Positions 32,925 to 43,079 of a DNA stretch of 64,000 bases are shown piece by piece. A model generated the notes under the pieces. That model searched no databases. It was not told the origin of the DNA and saw only the letters and a program-made list of their open reading frames with translations. Origin of the DNA: Takakia lepidozioides (taxonomy: Eukaryota; Streptophyta; Takakiopsida; Takakiales; Takakiaceae). A program made the position numbers and the translations under genes. The stretch lies in NCBI GenBank assembly GCA_030704615.1, contig CM060734.1:21020001-21084000 (forward strand), in the 5' to 3' direction. The number at the start of each line of letters is the position of its first letter. Positions within the stretch are counted from its first letter, which is position 1.

Positions 32925-33475
32925 CGACCGCTACAGGTAGCACGAGGAAGTCGCACGTTATTTAAAAAAAAAAACTGCTGCGACCACCCTCATGCTGGTG
33001 GTCGCAGATATTAAAAAACAGAAAATTGCTGCGACCACCCCCTTGCTGGTGGTCGCACCTATTAAAAAGAAGAAAAATGCTGCGACCACCCCCTGCTGGT
33101 TGTCGCACCTATTAAAAAAATAGAAAAATGCTGCGACCACCCCCTGCCGGTGGTCGCACCTATTAAAAAAACAGAAAAATGCTGCAACCACCCCCATGCT
33201 AGTGGTCGCAGATATTAAAAAATAGAAAAATGTTGCGACCACCCTCCTGATGGTGGTCGCACCTATTACAAATAAAATAAAAATTGTGCGACCACCAATA
33301 GCGGTGGTCGCAACTGTTTAAGAAAAGAAAAAAATGCGACCACCCCTGCTGGTGGTCGCATCTATTTTTAAAAAACAAAAAATGCTGCGACAACCCCTCT
33401 GCTGGTGGTTGCAACTATTAAAAAATAAGATAAATTCTGTGACCACCACCATTTGGAGGTCGCACCAATTTAACA
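32925..33475 (-). repeat. Hairpin-repeat array 3
   Basis: About ten units of TGCGACCACCCCCTGCTGGTGGTCGCA with A-rich spacers ending CTATTAAAAAA: the reverse complement of the unit in arrays 1 and 2. This gives the hAT element inverted subterminal arrays. Period about 51. Confidence 0.9.
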
Positions 33476-33684
33476 ATAATGATTTAAAAATGACCTCAAA
33501 TATTGGCGGATGGAGTAATTATAAAACAATTCATTCACTTGCCAAGGTGTCGCTTGGAATACAACGTGTCCACCTACGTGACATATTTTTCACCTAATTC
33601 ATGTTTTACTGATTTTTCGGCAAAACTGACGTGACGTTGGTCGCGTTAGCGTCAGGTCCGACGTCACTGACGTGTGCAACCTTG
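33476..33684 (-). repeat. Right terminus of the hAT element
   Basis: AT-rich 33480-33615, then GACGT/ACGTC-rich to the end; the final bases, read inward, are CAAGGTTGCACACGTC. No coding sequence. Confidence 0.6.
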
Positions 33685-33692
33685 CTCGATGG
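33685..33692. repeat. Target-site duplication, right copy (CTCGATGG)
   Basis: Matches 17388-17395; element B's RNase H coding sequence resumes immediately (TTATTACTTCTTCATGAG). Confidence 0.85.
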
Positions 33693-34148
33693 TTATTACT
33701 TCTTCATGAGTATGATTTTGAAGTTGTTCATAAACCAGGAAGATTACATGTTATAGCAGATCATCTGTCAAGGATTACTACAGGAGAACCAGCCACGGGA
33801 GTAGAGGATCAACTTCCCAATGCATTTCTGTTTGTTGTTCAACTAGAAGCACAAGATGAAGAGACAGATCCTCTAGGCACTCTGGGAATGTTTCAAGGAG
33901 ACTATGACCTCCCAAATTCTCTTAAGCTCATGGATGACACTGATGAAGAAGAGGACTCATCAGATGAAGATGAACCTCTTGATGAAGGACCTATTATTGA
34001 GGAAGAGCCAGATCCAGAAGAAGAAGATGAGAAGAAAAACGAAGAAACAAACAATCACGAATTAGCCAATATCAGTATTGGAACTTATACAGTTACCAAG
34101 GAAGAATCAGAAGACATTCAGAATCAAGATCAAGATCCAGACAATTGA
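33693..34148 (+). CDS. RNase H end and acidic linker of element B
   Basis: HKPGRLHVIADHLSRIT is the conserved end of the RNase H region. It is followed by a strongly acidic linker (DEEEDSSDEDEPLDEGP, EEEPDPEEEDEKK). A TGA at 34146-34148 replaces the Trp codon seen in element C (DDWQWP). Confidence 0.75.
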   Translation, partial: LLLLHEYDFEVVHKPGRLHVIADHLSRITTGEPATGVEDQLPNAFLFVVQLEAQDEETDPLGTLGMFQGDYDLPNSLKLMDDTDEEEDSSDEDEPLDEGPIIEEEPDPEEEDEKKNEETNNHELANISIGTYTVTKEESEDIQNQDQDPDN

Positions 34149-34722
34149 CAATGGCCAATCAAATACTATCTGAACACAGGGAAATTTCCTAAAAACTACA
34201 CCAAAGATGACAGGAGAAAGCTTTCAATAAAAAGCAAGCCATACACAGTAATCAAGGGAATTTTGTACAAAAGAGGAATTGACTCCATAATGAGAAGATG
34301 TGTGAACAAAGAACAAACCAAAACAGTGATGCAAGAGCTCCACGAAGGAATTGCAGGAGGACACTTCAATTCGGACCTGACAGCAAAGAAGATATTATTA
34401 GTAGGTTACTGGTGGCCTACTGTATTTGGAGACACTTATGAACACTATCAACAGTGTGATGTTTGCCAGAGGATGGGACCAGTAGAACAAACTGGGAAGG
34501 GTGCTATGCACCCAATAATACCAACAGAACCATTTCAACGCTGGGGACTAGACTTCGTGGGGCCCATTAAACCTCCAGCAAGGTACACACAGAACCAATA
34601 CATCCTCACAGCCACTAAGTACACTACCAAATGGGTAGAGGCCAAGGCACTAAGAGACAACACTGCCAAGTCGACAGCCAAATTCTTATATGAAAACATC
34701 ATCACACGATTTGGTTGCCCAC
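34149..34722 (+). CDS. Integrase N-terminal half of element B
   Basis: Contains the HHCC domain ([10 protein letters not shown]...CDVCQRMG) and the first catalytic Asp ([11 protein letters not shown]), then [24 protein letters not shown]. The second Asp and the Glu are missing because the sequence changes at about 34722. Confidence 0.75.
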
Positions 34723-35749
34723 CTACCTGGTCACGGGTTGAAAAGGCTACGTACGCGACACTTAGCAAGTGGCGGAACAAGGGTACATTACCACGGGAGC
34801 AGTAGTAACCGTGGGCCATGAACCACGATATCACACGGCCACGATAGCATCAGCTTTTACTAATAGAGGAAGTAGTGAAGGATCGTGGACCGTGTACCAC
34901 TATGGCACACGACCACTACAACGAACCACTTTTTTAGCAAACCCTTTAGGTTGCGTAGGTAGTTAGGCAACAGTCATTAACAACTGCAGGCTGTAACGGC
35001 TCTTTCGAGCATAGTATAAAAGGGCTGCACGCAACTTAGAAGGTATCAGTGATCAGTGTATATTCAGTGGACTCAGAGTGATTCAATGTGTACTTATGCT
35101 ATGATGGGATGAACTCTGAAGTAAAGCCATGTTATTCCAAGTATCTCTGTGTAGAGTGAACGTGAGATGGAGAGAATGTGCATTATGAGAGAACGTGAGA
35201 TGGTGAGAATGTGTATCATCTCATAATTCTTGTTTTGTCTTGACTACCATCTGACTGTTTGAACAAAGAGGCTTCAGCCTTTCCGACTAAGATCTTTTAG
35301 GCTAATGAGACTGTAGGTTGGGCTTAATCAATAGGATTAAGCAACCTGTAGAGATATTGATTCATACGACGACCATGGTTTAGCTATCCTTAAAAGATTA
35401 CTCTGTAATCGTTTCTGAAAGCACACCGTCGGACAACCTCTGTTGCATGTCTTGGGAAATGGGCAGTAGTGCTGAGAGCCTGTTTTGTCTAAGTCATAAA
35501 CCAGCGGTTAACAATCCTCCAAGGAAATAATAGTTTAATGAATATTTTCCATTAGTTTATTAGGCTCAAAAACAGTATAAAAGAAGGACAAGGCTTCTCT
35601 TGTTCTTCATCTAGTTCTTTTTCTTGCTTAGTTTCCTCTTGTTGTTGTAGTGTTGTTAGTTTGAGGCTTGAGGAGGCTAGATCCTAGGGAGTGGAGCTTG
35701 AAGCTCCTTAGTTAGGTAGAATTCTTGTGAGCTAAGGCAAGTGGCCTAG
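34723..35749 (+). repeat. LTR-like region with two TATA boxes
   Basis: No coding sequence of weight. TATAAAAGGG at 35015-35024 and TATAAAAG at 35576-35583 each precede pyrimidine-rich start-like sequence. Near 35158-35220 is a 34-bp direct duplication (GAACGTGAGATGG...GAGAATGTG). The first part is CACGRTA-rich like the post-integrase region of element C. Best read as the 3' LTR of B reached by internal deletion, plus a second promoter-bearing fragment; borders unknown. Confidence 0.4.
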
Positions 35750-36754
35750 TGTCGAGCGGCTTTTACTCACCCATCCCTTTGCTATCCGAGGTGAGAACTC
35801 CAAGATAGAAGAGTTGGAAATCTCTAAGCACTCAGCCCGCTCAGAACAATCAGTCATGACCTACAGCTAGTGTATCATGGGGGTGCTTCCTATTTGTATT
35901 CCTTCTCGCATTGATGATAACAAGTTACCTTACTGTCTATATTTAAGTATCAGATTGCTTCAGCAATCTACCAGGTTCCATCCACTCATCCATTCATTCC
36001 ACAGCTTCACTCAGGTCTCTCTACACAGTGTGAGTATGAAATTCTATTAAGTATCAGGCCGAAGCCATGGTGTCTCTAATCTGCTCTATAGTGCATCTCT
36101 ACAGCTTGCATGTATCGAGCATCAACAGATCGTCTCTCCTCCATCACCGTGCTCTCCATCCTTGCGCTCCAATTTGTGCTCTCCGCTTGATCTCATCTCC
36201 TGATGACCAAGTCGTGATCCAAGAAGTGTCCCCCTCCTTGTTGCTACTCTGCCTATTCTACCTGCAAGCTGTTCTAACCGCCTAACTAACTAACTGTCAT
36301 TCAAGACAGAATTCACGCTCCTTATGCAGAGGTCGTTCCCACACAGTCGTTCCCTGCCAATGATAACCGTTCCCTGTGTACTGTGACGGGTTGTGCCAAG
36401 CTGTGTCGGGCTGTGACTGTGCCGAGTTGTGACTGGCTGTGTCGGACTGTGTCGGGCTGTGACTAACTGTGTGAGACTGTGTGAGACTGTGGTAGGCTGT
36501 GACTGACTGTGTTAGGTTGTGTCAAGCTGTGACAGGCTATGTCAAGCTGTGTCTAACTGTGTAGGACTGTGACAAGCCGTGTCAGGCTGTGTAAGCCTAT
36601 GACTGACTGTGTGAGCCTGCCTACCACCCCTAAGGCCTGTGTCTGTCATCCCTAAGGCCTCTGTTGGTCTGAGCCTACCATCCGTAAGTCCGCGCAAAAT
36701 TAAGGGTACCCCACAGAACTCGTAAAACTGTCTAAGTCCCAGACAGCCCTCTAA
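35750..36754 (-). repeat. A-family LTR, minus orientation
   Basis: Starts (plus strand) TGTCGAGCGGC and ends CCCTCTAA, matching the LTRs at 6613 and 47792 in reverse. It includes the 10-bp minisatellite (36370-36600) and lacks the terminal two bases. No primer site lies beyond 35750, so it is a 3' LTR whose element extends to higher coordinates. Confidence 0.8.
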
Positions 36755-37128
36755 ATAAGTCTGAAATCTCATCTATATCTTCTGCTGCTTAATGTGATAA
36801 CATGCAATAAAACAAGCAGCATAATACAGTCCACAACCCATGACCAAACTAGGTATCTCCTTGGTCTTGGTGTAGATGTATCCATGAACAATCTGGAAGG
36901 CAATTAATTCCTTAGCATGGTGCCTGCCTCAAACCAGTACCGTGCAAAATGGTGATCTTCAATGGGTCGGTCATTCGGAAGAACCTTAGTCCGAGTTGCC
37001 ACTGGCAACCAAATGCGCATGATCTGGTAATAGTGTGTCAAAGACTCCGGGGTGAAAGCATGGTAGGGTCGGCCCAAAATGGAAGTCACAGACAGTTTAT
37101 TTTTGCATTTTGTATATATAAGACTCAA
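36755..37128 (-). pseudogene. Extra-ORF C-terminal fragment
   Basis: Minus-strand reading gives YHAFTPESLTHYYQIMRIW, ARYWFEAGTMLRN, then in shifted frames IYTKTKE and RFQTY, matching the segment at 63800-64000. It joins the LTR directly at RFQTY, whereas the other copy has about 840 further bases before its LTR, so there is an internal deletion here. Confidence 0.6.
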
Positions 37129-37655
37129 TGAAGATATTAAGTTGGAATTTTTTATGGGTTATAAAGCAAAATCTAGACCATTGTTGACGTTTCCAACATA
37201 ATGAAATTTGAATCAGAGAAATCTGACAAGATTTGAAAGTCCATATAAGTCCATGAGTGCATGAAGCTTGTGCGGTCTCAATGGGTGATATGCCCTTCAT
37301 GGACTCATTGGGAAATGAATCCGACATCCATTGTAGATGGAAAATTTAACCACCTTCATTGATCTCCCTTGTTATATGAAATCTGGTTCAAAGGTCAAAA
37401 TTTCCTCCCCTACAAGTTTTAGACGTAATTAAATATTTATAAATTTCGTGAATTAGCACATCGATTTTGGACATGCAATCTTCATTATTTTTTATATCTC
37501 CTTTCACAATAAGATGGATTGAAAGCTTATGGAGGGAAACATGCCTACAAAATTTAGACTTGAACCCACCTATGAAGACTTGCAAATTTTCAATCTATGA
37601 ATTGATGTCAATAAACGGTGAGATTGATAAATAAACTTAGGGAGGTAGCATGATA
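37129..37655. other. AT-rich stretch without a gene
   Basis: Low-GC sequence separating two parts of retroelement material. No ORF, repeat or terminus I can support; probably a piece of another element or decayed intron-like insert. Confidence 0.3.
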
Positions 37656-39555
37656 TCATATGTATGTAGTCTTCAAGGTTTCACAAATAGGTTTGTCTAA
37701 AAATACATTGTCCATGAAAGTGGAGTCGAGGACTCCCAGATTCTGCCAGTTTTGGGTGGACCCTATCCTGCATTGACCCTCTGGAGGACTGAATTCTTTC
37801 CAAGCCAAATCCATAACAATGGGAATTTGGTTGAAGGGCATAATCATAGTCCGATTGTATTCAAGTGCAGCAGGAGTAGTAGGTGGGTTAAAAGAAGCAT
37901 CACCCCAAACCTCAGATTGTTGTAGTGCCATGGTATCAACACTGGCAACCTGGTGTGATTGCTGTGATAGTGGTGTCACTGTCCCTCCTGATGTTGGCAA
38001 GTCTTGCACCTCATGTGCTGAAGATTGGAAAATCAGAGTCCTTGCGTGCAAATAAGTGGCCACCAGTTGTTCCTCAGGAACAAAGGCCCTTTTGTCAATG
38101 TTGGAGCTCAAGTCATCCACTTGAGTCTGCAGCCCTTCCACATCCTCCTGCAACTCAGCTATTCGACTATAGACATTGTCTATAGTGGTTGTGGCAATGT
38201 TCTGCACTCGTAGCCTGGATCATTCATTTCATCTTGGGTGAGCTTTCTTGGTGCCTTTCCGTCCACTGGTCCTTGTGTTAACCACTCTTGCAAAAGATGA
38301 TTATCCACCTAACACCACGGAGATCTTGCTCCTCCTTGAGTTTGTACGTGTCCAACTATTGCTGTAAAGTCTCCATGCGCTTCGCATGGGGTTCAACCAG
38401 AGCTGCATAGGTAGCAGACAGATTATTGGCTTCTTTCCAAGCCTTGTCAGTTACAGAAAGCTCATTCTCCCATACTGTGAGTGTTTGCTGCAACTCAAGG
38501 ATGTACCTGTCCTTCTAGGCATCGACCTGATGGTACTACTGAAAGATATCCTCATTGCGACAGATAGTAGCCTTCATGTCAGCAATGAGCTCCATTGACT
38601 CTGCCTCCGCCATTAAACATCTCTCACCTTGGTTCTTAACTTCTAGTGCAGTCAGCTCCAGAGTAGTTGTTAGTGTGACAAACTGTATGGTCATTCTCTG
38701 ATGGACTGCTTCCAACTCTGTATGAAGCAACTTCACTTCCTGCAACTTGCCTTCATGCTTCACCTGCAATTGGTATAGCTGTTGCTTATGTACTTCATGC
38801 AACTTCTCCTACTCCAGACCTGCTTCAATCAAATTTTCCTTTGCCAGCTGTAGGGCAGCTCTAGTGTCCTCCAACTCTTTCTGCAACTTGAGGTTGGCTT
38901 CCACATCCACCTTATTTGCACACTTAGTGACAATTCTTGCCTCAAACTCTTGTTTGAGCTCCTCCCGCAATGCTGCCAATTGTGTGGAAGGAACATGAGT
39001 CTTGACATAGGTGCCCAACAAATTAAGTGTCATGCTTATGGAACTCATAAGCATGGCCTGCTGCGGGTCTTCATGGAGAACTTGCTGTTGTTCTTCCTGA
39101 TTCTCCAAGGTTTGATGTTTCACAAACCAGTCAGGCCATGATCCCACATGATCTTCTTCCTGAACAACCTCATCTTCCATAGGTGATGCAGTTCCCTTGC
39201 CCTCTACCCCTTTAACCTCCGCCACAGGTTTGGGGATAACTTGCACAGCAGGGATTTCCTTGGTCAGACTCTGCATCTTTGGTACTATTGGTTCTCCGAC
39301 CATGCCAGAGTTTTCATAGAGAAGGTCACCCTTCTCAATTTCTGCCACTACTTGCTCTGTTGTGGGGATGTCCAACCCCTCTCCCTCCATAGTATGAGGC
39401 TCCGGTGTAACAACATGTCCAATCTGAGTTACCCCTAGGGCAACCGAGTGAGCTGGCTGTGGTGGCTGTGGTACTGAGGTGACTTCTTCCTCCCTCTTTG
39501 AAGGCCGTGCTTCCAGTAATAACAGCCCCTTGTGCTGCCGCTCCTCATCTTGCAC
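37656..39555 (-). pseudogene. Coiled-coil ORF of a retroelement
   Basis: Reads from 39555 down in three pieces separated by stops: 39555-38809 (Pro/Glu-rich then helical: LKQEFEARIVTKCANKVDVE, LQKELEDTRAALQLAKENLI), 38802-38536 (HKQQLYQLQVKHEGKLQEVK), and 38207-37656 (IAELQEDVEGLQTQVDDLSS, ending with the GQCRIGSTQNWQN motif). Heptad leucines suggest a long coiled coil. The final motif is also found, diverged, at about 61730 and 52570. It resembles 61197-61607 in its HAR-containing helix. Probably part of a retroelement's extra or gag-like protein; no catalytic domain seen. Confidence 0.5.
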
Positions 39556-39587
39556 AGGAGCTATGGAAACATCATCATGTGGATTCC

Positions 39588-39796
39588 TTAGCTCTACTTC
39601 TTACGCAGTGGCGCAAGGAAGGTTGAGAGTACCTTCTCTCTCACCCACTATTTGCAAGCCCCGCAGGCTTACACTCACTTGTCTGTTCCATTCTGTGCTA
39701 ACCACACATTCATGCTTTACGCCTTACAAGCTTTCCTACAGCTATTCCAAACAAGGCCTTCTTGTTTGTCCAGGATTAAGAGAATTAGAGAGATGG
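39588..39796 (+). pseudogene. Extra-ORF fragment (left of element D)
   Basis: Plus-strand sequence equivalent to the minus-strand 51280-51500: the YALQAFLQLFQTRPSCL segment. Element D interrupts it after GATGG, and it resumes at 45634. Confidence 0.65.
39792..39796. repeat. Target-site duplication GATGG (left of D)
   Basis: Same five bases as 45629-45633; five is the usual length for LTR retrotransposons. Confidence 0.85.
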
Positions 39797-40523
39797 TGTC
39801 GCGGCCCTTTGCCTTGAGGGCAGGGGGTCGGGACACATGAGGGGCTGCCCCTGTGGTGGGGGCAGCGGCAGCGATAGGTATGGGGGACTGAAGCACCCTT
39901 GAGTGCCCAAGGCACTCAGGGAAGCGGAGGCGCTCACTAGGTGGAGCCCCGCACACCGGGTTGCGGTGGGGGTGGCTCCACAAGGGGTGGTGGTAGCTTA
40001 GCGGGACTTAGTGGGGGTGGCATAGGACTCACCATGGGGGCGGAGAACTCGTGGTGGGAGTCGTGGGGAGTCTTGGGACTCATCACAGTCCATAGGGGCC
40101 GTGGTGAGTGGGCCAAGACTCACCGCGACTCATCACCGGGAGTCGAGGGTTTTCGTGGTGGTTCGCCATAAAATGGCATGGCTGGTTGTGAAACCCCCGC
40201 GGACAGCTACAGAAGTATATATAGGGAGTAGTAACCCCGAGAACGGTGCAAGCCCGTTGGTGACCAAAAACTAGTGAGTAAGCGAGCGAGCCGGAAAGCG
40301 ACCAAAGAGTGGGGAGTGGTTCCGGACTGCCAACTACCAAAGGGAATTCCCGCTGGTTCCAAATCAGTGGAGGGTTCTTTGGGAGAACAAAGGGGGACCG
40401 TTATGCCCCGGTGAGCAGCCGAAGCTCCAAGTTGGCCCGGCGGCCAGGTTGGGAGTCAGGCGCGCGCATCAAAGCGAGTAACTATGACTTGAGGGGGAGC
40501 TTGCCGAAGTGAGGTGCGCGACA
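39797..40523 (+). repeat. 5' LTR of element D
   Basis: TGTCGCGGCC...GTGCGCGACA. TATA box TATATATAGGG at about 40215-40225, with the transcription start expected near 40250. Confidence 0.92.
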
Positions 40524-40525
40524 CT

Positions 40526-40537
40526 TGGTATCAGAGC
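40526..40537 (+). other. Primer-binding site of element D (initiator tRNA-Met)
   Basis: TGGTATCAGAGC, the classical complement of the plant initiator tRNA-Met 3' end, two bases after the LTR. Confidence 0.9.
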
Positions 40538-40578
40538 TTAGAGTTCAGTACGCGATCGTCCTTGGGATTGGCCTCATC

Positions 40579-42315
40579 ATGGGGTCGGGCAAGCCGAAGC
40601 GAAAGCGGAACGGCCCAAAAGATGATGATCCTGGTGAGCCCGATGGGGGCGACGTGTCACCGAGGCGGCCGTTTGAGGAAGCGATGCATGTTTCCGAAAA
40701 CGAGGCCGCTCAAGAGCGGGAGGAATCCGAGGAATCCTTGAGAGCTCCGACAAACCAAGAGATGCCTCCCATGCCGGCAGCCTTTTGGGAAGGGTTGTTG
40801 GCGCAGTTTGGCGGGACGTTGAAAGACGTGTTGAAGGCGGCTAATGCCACTTCCACTAAGGCAAAGTTTAAGGTGAAGCCTAAGGAACCCGGCACCTTCA
40901 AGGACGTCCGAAATCGGAAGGCACTCAACACCTGGCTCCTGGAGCTAGAGCAGTACTTCCGGGCGGCCAAGTTGAGTGACGAGGATCGGGTGGAAGTGGC
41001 TCCCACCTATTTGAGGGGCTATGCTCAACAATGGTGGCAGAAACGCCTTCACGACCAAGGTCCAAGCCCGGAAACCTTGAACTGGAGTGGGTTCAAGGAA
41101 TTGATGAAGAGACAGTTTGTGCCCCTCAACGCGTCCTGGCTTGCCCGGGACAAGATGAGGAATTTGAAGCAAACAGATGACATTCGGGGGTATGTCCAGG
41201 CTTTCAATGTGCTGTTGCTCGAAGTCACGGACATGGCAGAACCAGAAATGGTCTTCAACTTTGTGGCGGGACTGGCCCCATGGGCCAGGCAGAAGTTGGA
41301 GGAGAAGCCACCCAAGACTTTGAACGAGGCAATTGAGAGGGCTGAATGTTTCTCGGATGTCCCTAGGGGTGAGAGACAAGGCCGTACGGAGCTGAACCAC
41401 AAGAAGACCCGGCGGGAAGATGACTCCTTCCGACCGGAAAAGAAGTGGGATAGGCCACGCGGCGACAATGGCACTTGGAAATCGAAGGGAGGGCCTTCAC
41501 ACGTCAAGGTGGCACCCGGTGCTTCGAAAGGAAAAGCGGGTGGAGCGGCTTATGGCGGACAGAAGGCGACCTTTGATGGAGTGTGTTTCAATTGCGGGGA
41601 GCCCGGGCACATGGCCAAGAAGTGCACGAAACCTCGACAATTGAACATGACTCGGGCAACCACGGAGCTGTCGGAAGATACCATCAGTCGCTTGGTGGAA
41701 GCGGTGGTCGCCAGGACTTGCAAGGTAGGAAACTATTCTTGTGAGTTGTATCAGGAAACTGGCGCCCTGCGTAAAGGGAGTCAGTTATTGTTCGTGGATG
41801 GGATAATATCCGGAACTAACGTGTCGTTGTTGGTGGACACAGGAGCGTCGCACTCCTTCATGACGCCGGTGGCGGCGCGAAAGTTGGGACTCCCGACAAG
41901 TGACGTGGGGGCCTCTATTGAGGTACGTTCTGCCAAAGGAGAACCACAGATGGCGACAAGGTTGGCGTTTGATGTTCCTCTTCAACTGGGGAGTTGGGAG
42001 GGATGTGAGAACTTCACCATCTGCGAGATCGATGAAGTGGATCTCATATTGGGGATGACCTTTTTGAGCAAATCCGGAGCGGTCATAGATGGCCGCAAGA
42101 GAGTAGTCACGCTGCCATGTGGGAATGGCGGCGAGGTTTTACGAGTGTCGGAAACGCCCAAATCCGTGGGAGGGCGAATAAACCTTCTGTCAGCAAGGGA
42201 GTGGGCCGTGGAGGAGGCACACGAGCCCCAATTTTTGCTTTACATTAGAGAAGTGAAAGGAGCGACGGTGGCCGACGCACGAGAAAGAGATGAAGGCGGT
42301 GGTGCACTGTCTTGA
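40579..42315 (+). CDS. gag-pro: Gag-protease polyprotein of element D
   Basis: The start chosen is ATG 40579 (MGSGKPKRKRNG), the first ATG after the primer site. Order: basic/acidic N-terminus; retrotransposon gag domain (TWLLELEQYFRAAKLSDEDR to LNEAIERAECFSD, about residues 120-270); basic linker; one CCHC knuckle (CFNCGEPGHMAKKC, about residue 337); aspartic protease with DTGASHSFM (about residue 424) and ILGMTFLSKSGAVID. It is open throughout, unlike the A-C copies. The last 13 codons (after about 42275) are read out of frame over RNase H sequence because of the RT deletion. Gag would assemble particles and the protease would process gag. Confidence 0.9.
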   Translation: MGSGKPKRKRNGPKDDDPGEPDGGDVSPRRPFEEAMHVSENEAAQEREESEESLRAPTNQEMPPMPAAFWEGLLAQFGGTLKDVLKAANATSTKAKFKVKPKEPGTFKDVRNRKALNTWLLELEQYFRAAKLSDEDRVEVAPTYLRGYAQQWWQKRLHDQGPSPETLNWSGFKELMKRQFVPLNASWLARDKMRNLKQTDDIRGYVQAFNVLLLEVTDMAEPEMVFNFVAGLAPWARQKLEEKPPKTLNEAIERAECFSDVPRGERQGRTELNHKKTRREDDSFRPEKKWDRPRGDNGTWKSKGGPSHVKVAPGASKGKAGGAAYGGQKATFDGVCFNCGEPGHMAKKCTKPRQLNMTRATTELSEDTISRLVEAVVARTCKVGNYSCELYQETGALRKGSQLLFVDGIISGTNVSLLVDTGASHSFMTPVAARKLGLPTSDVGASIEVRSAKGEPQMATRLAFDVPLQLGSWEGCENFTICEIDEVDLILGMTFLSKSGAVIDGRKRVVTLPCGNGGEVLRVSETPKSVGGRINLLSAREWAVEEAHEPQFLLYIREVKGATVADARERDEGGGALS

Positions 42316-43078
42316 GCTTTGGCGCCACTATGTTGGTTCCAACCCAGTGAAGGTGTTCACGGACAATGTCACGGTGAAGTATTTTGCCACGCAGCCCAAG
42401 TTGTCCCCAAAACAACTTAGGTGGCAAGATACTTTGGCAGTGTTCGACGTGGATATCCAGTATAAACCGGGACGAGACAACGTGGTAGCCAATGCTTTAA
42501 GTAGAAAGCAGCAGCTCTTGTTGGTGTACAAGGGCGAGACGGCGCTCCAAAGGAAGATCCGAAAGGCTTGCCGGAAGGATGAGCTGGCAAAGTCCGTGAT
42601 GCAGGACTTGAGGATGGGGGTTAAATCGCAGTTCCGCTTGCAAAATGGACTGCTCCGGTATAAGCAAAAACGTCTCTACGTGCCGAAGGGAGGGATCAGA
42701 GATAGTCTCTTGAGAGAATGCCATGATAGCCCGCTTGCGGGCCACGGCGGAGCCAAGCGCACCGCGACACTCTTGAAGAAAGAGTATTTCTGGCCCAAGC
42801 TGAGGGAGGAGGCAGAGGAGTATGTCAAGACATGCACCACATGCCAACAAAACCGGAGCGAGTACAAAAAGCAAGCGGGGCTGTTACAACCCTTGCCGAT
42901 TCCAGAGGGGACTTGGGAAAGCGTCTCGATGGATTTCATGATTGCTATGCCGCTGTCAAAAGGATTCGATGCAATCATGGTGGTGGTGGATAGGTTCAGT
43001 AAATGGGCCATTTCATCCCCACCAAGGAGACGGCAACGGCGTAGGAGACAAGGCGACTTTACTTCGCCCACGTCTTAA
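42278..43078 (+). pseudogene. RNase H remnant and integrase N-terminal half of element D
   Basis: Starts inside RNase H at HEKEMKAVVHCLELWRHYV, includes FDVDIQYKPGRDNVVANALSR, then integrase HHCC domain (HDSPLAGHGG...CTTCQQNR) and first catalytic Asp (SMDFMIAMP). At FSKWA (about 43010) a one-base shift moves the HFIPTKETATA reading to another frame, which then meets TAG at about 43041. Confidence 0.85.
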
Positions 43079-43079
43079 A

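Larger units (their letters stand above)
17396..33684. mobile_element. 16.3-kb hAT-superfamily DNA transposon with cargo genes
   Basis: Bounded by the 8-bp duplication CTCGATGG inside element B. With that duplication the two ends align in register: CCTAGTTGCAAA left and, read inward, CAAGGTTGCACA right, sharing GTTGCA at positions 5-10; the right end fits the hAT terminal pattern YARNG. Both subterminal zones are rich in GACGT/ACGTC words, then carry arrays of a TGCGACCACC hairpin in opposite orientation. Inside are a kinase gene (+), satellite-like repeats, a RING-H2 gene (-), and a DUF659/hATC transposase gene (-). Typical plant hAT elements are 1-5 kb, so this is exceptionally large. It may be a composite of two neighbouring copies, because a third hairpin array lies in the middle. 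Confidence 0.8.
33693..34722 (+). mobile_element. Retrotransposon B, right part
   Basis: Continues the RNase H end (LLLHEYDFEVVHKPGRLHVIADHLSR), the acidic linker and integrase N-terminal half, then stops matching element C inside the core at about 34722 (after RFGCP). Confidence 0.85.

Noticed and set aside
33199-33414. Short open frames across the hairpin arrays encoding Cys/His-rich repeats
   Set aside because: Repeated frames come from the repeat unit itself; spacers vary in length and break the frame without constraint.
17385-33692. An 11-base duplication (TTGCTCGATGG), which would suggest a Mutator-like element
   Set aside because: With 8 bases the two termini align in register at GTTGCA and one end fits YARNG, and the transposase is hAT type; the extra TTG match is most simply chance or the element end.
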